From contig DAOUUM010000207.1 of the NCBI GenBank assembly GCA_030668165.1, positions 1-5,844 of the forward strand: a DNA stretch of 5,844 nt, read 5' to 3'. Shown one piece after another: positions 4,012 through 5,844 of the stretch. Position numbers and translations under genes: made by a program. The first letter of the stretch is position 1. Every line of letters starts with the position of its first letter. This stretch comes from Candidatus Heimdallarchaeota archaeon (lineage in GTDB: Archaea; Asgardarchaeota; Heimdallarchaeia; Heimdallarchaeales; Kariarchaeaceae). The notes beneath the pieces are model-generated. The model searched no databases, was not told the DNA's origin, and was given only the letters and a program-made list of their open reading frames with translations.

Positions 4012-5844
4012 ATGAATGAAAAAAGGTCCAACATTAATGATATTAAAAAAATAATAAGAGCTGATCCTAAAAAATATGCAGGAGATACAGGAATTAAAGG
4101 AGTTTATAGGTTAATAATAGGTGCGATGGCTTTCATATTAGAGACGGAGAAACACAGCACAGAACTCAACATTGAGATTGATGAAGATTATCGGATTGAG
4201 ATCTCAGATAACGGAAAAGGGATTGCATTTGATGAGCAACCTGATAAATCCTATTTTGAGGTATTTTCAAATTATGAAACATTTGGGAGGCATATAATTG
4301 CAATGATAGACCTCGGATTTCAGAATCAAGTAAAACTTCCAGTTATCTGTGCTTTATCCGACCAATTTAGAATAGAGAACCATTGTCAGGGTAGATCATA
4401 TGAATTAGTTTTCAAAAAAAGAGCCAAGGTGTCTGAAAAAGTTGATGATACAGAATTAACCGGTACAAGAATTACATTCATACCCAATAAGAAAATATTT
4501 TCCCTAGATAAATTGATTTTTTCCCAACAAAATACACAGATACTTAGAACAATGGTGGATGAACTTGCCTATCTCAACTCTGAAATCAAGTTCAATCTGA
4601 TAATTAATAAAAATAAGACAAGTTATTACCATGAAACAGGTTTACAAGATTATTTACGAGATCAAATAACGATGAAACCAATTACTAATAATCCACAAAT
4701 ATTTTCAAATAAAATTAGGAATGATATGGCTCAAATTGAAGTTGCCATGACCTATACTCAAAGCCAAGATGAAAAAATAATCAGTTTTTATAATAATTCG
4801 TTAGTTTTGGGACGTGGTGATCATATCTCTAGTTTTTTGTCAATTCTCACCTATCAATTAAATGAGTATTTCAAAGAGCATGAGTTGGTTCATAAATTTG
4901 ATCCTGTTACGTCCTCTTTGGATATGAAGAGGGGTTTGGTAGTAATAATTTCCTTAAAAATTTTTGACTTTACAGAAATATGGAAGTTTAATATTTATGA
5001 ACTATTACAAGATGTATTGAGCCCATTGAAGGATTGGTTTGAATCGAACTCCTCAATGATCGTAGATGTATTCAATCAAGTGATGAGTAGTAAAAATTCT
5101 ATAGATAGAAAAGTTGATGCTCCTAAATCTAATCTGGAACAAATATCTGAATTAATAATGGATGAGATAGCTGATCCTGTAATTAGTAGAACTGGAAGAG
5201 ATTATACCGTAATAAATCAAGGCCAAAATTCAATCAATGAGATTCCTGATGCCAGAGATGGATTGATTCCTATAAATAGGGCAATTTTATGGACCATGCA
5301 CAAAAATAAATGGGATCACAATCTCCGATTCATAAAATCAGCACAGATAGTTGCAGGAGTTATCAATAGGTATGGTAGTATGTACTCGATATATTACAGA
5401 TTGGTTGGTATGGCTGTGGATTGGATTAAAAGATACCCTCTAATTGAATGTCAAGGTAATTTTGGGAGTGTGGATGGTTATCCTCCAGCAGCTATGCGAT
5501 ACACTGAGGCAAGATTAGCTGAATTTTCAAGTGAAATGCTACTCGATACCACAGAGAATACTGTAGATTTTATTGAAGGATATACAGATGACGATTTAAC
5601 ATATCCCAAAATCCTTGTTACACGAGTTCCTTATCTGTTAATAGGATCCTCCAATCCTGAGACCCCTCCTCATAATTTACATGAAATTCTGAATGCTTGT
5701 ATTGGGATTATAGATAATCCTGATATATCCATTAATGATTTACAAAAAATCATTCCCGGACCCGATTTTCCCACAGGTGGTGTGATTATGGAAAAGGATG
5801 GAATAAAAAATTTATATGAAACAGGTCAGGGATTACTAATACTA
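4012..5844 (+). CDS. Partial: pseudo-GyrB ATPase + transducer fused to GyrA core, TOPRIM absent
   Basis: The frame is open for 611 codons and leaves the window without a stop. Residues 1-~205 align with the GyrB ATPase (YAGDTGIKG at 22-30, SDNGKGI at 65-71), but the N-box catalytic Glu and Asn are replaced by Gly and Phe and the lid is gone (QNQVKLP), so it is a pseudo-ATPase. A transducer follows (IEVAMTYT at 242-249, GRGDHISSF near 267-275) without the QTK motif. From about 385 the protein is GyrA-like with no TOPRIM between: IPDARDGLIP at 411-420, YPLIECQGNFGSVDG at 475-489, AAMRYTEARLAE at 493-504 and IPGPDFPTGG at 581-590. The active-site pair Arg496-Tyr497 is kept. Missing are the equivalents of E. 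coli GyrA Arg32 (Asn409), Arg47 (Ala424), the HPHGD histidines and the loop with DNA-bending Ile174. The order is that of eukaryotic topo II minus TOPRIM. The visible GyrA part ends near E. coli residue 240, so tower, coiled coil and any C-terminal domain lie beyond. Cleavage activity is doubtful; DNA binding is plausible. Confidence 0.9.
   Translation, partial: MNEKRSNINDIKKIIRADPKKYAGDTGIKGVYRLIIGAMAFILETEKHSTELNIEIDEDYRIEISDNGKGIAFDEQPDKSYFEVFSNYETFGRHIIAMIDLGFQNQVKLPVICALSDQFRIENHCQGRSYELVFKKRAKVSEKVDDTELTGTRITFIPNKKIFSLDKLIFSQQNTQILRTMVDELAYLNSEIKFNLIINKNKTSYYHETGLQDYLRDQITMKPITNNPQIFSNKIRNDMAQIEVAMTYTQSQDEKIISFYNNSLVLGRGDHISSFLSILTYQLNEYFKEHELVHKFDPVTSSLDMKRGLVVIISLKIFDFTEIWKFNIYELLQDVLSPLKDWFESNSSMIVDVFNQVMSSKNSIDRKVDAPKSNLEQISELIMDEIADPVISRTGRDYTVINQGQNSINEIPDARDGLIPINRAILWTMHKNKWDHNLRFIKSAQIVAGVINRYGSMYSIYYRLVGMAVDWIKRYPLIECQGNFGSVDGYPPAAMRYTEARLAEFSSEMLLDTTENTVDFIEGYTDDDLTYPKILVTRVPYLLIGSSNPETPPHNLHEILNACIGIIDNPDISINDLQKIIPGPDFPTGGVIMEKDGIKNLYETGQGLLIL

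Noticed and set aside
13..5844. The cluster as pseudogene debris of a gyrase operon
   Set aside because: No frameshifts or internal stops across about 5.2 kb of coding sequence, and fold-defining motifs are kept; random decay would have broken these frames. It is not fully excluded without comparative data.

Overview
The window is AT-rich, all genes lie on the + strand, and arginine and isoleucine codons lean strongly to AGA/AGG and ATA. That codon habit, together with a small archaeal/bacterial-type MNT nucleotidyltransferase, fits an AT-rich archaeon or a bacterium outside the well-studied groups. Nothing here fixes the lineage. There is no rRNA, tRNA, transposase, integrase or CRISPR array.

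Almost all the coding capacity belongs to one protein family, type IIA DNA topoisomerase (gyrase/topo IV), in rearranged and partly inactivated forms. (1) Bases 13-1245 encode a free-standing GyrB-type ATPase plus transducer (410 aa) that stops where the TOPRIM domain would begin. Its ATPase residues look intact. (2) After a 259-bp gap carrying a candidate promoter and short repeats, bases 1505-3562 encode a 685-aa close paralogue. Its ATPase has lost key residues. It continues into a TOPRIM domain without most of its metal ligands, and ends in what I read as a second transducer domain. (3) Bases 3624-3932 encode a 102-aa MNT-type nucleotidyltransferase with its acidic triad intact but no HEPN partner in view. 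(4) From 4012 to the window edge runs a gene open for 611 codons: a decayed GyrB ATPase, a transducer, no TOPRIM, then the GyrA breakage-reunion domain. It keeps the active-site Arg-Tyr pair but lacks the other residues known to help cleavage.

The three topoisomerase-like proteins form a graded series: a probably active ATPase, an impaired ATPase, and a pseudo-ATPase fused to a GyrA core. Genes 2-4 are separated by only 61 and 79 bp and may be co-transcribed. My inference is that the products form a heteromeric DNA clamp or gate derived from topo II, in which the first protein supplies ATP hydrolysis and the others supply scaffold and DNA contact, with little or no strand cleavage. Alternatively they may act on, or borrow TOPRIM from, the cell's own gyrase. 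I know of no described system with this arrangement. Its role (chromosome organisation, defence, regulation of gyrase) cannot be read from the sequence.
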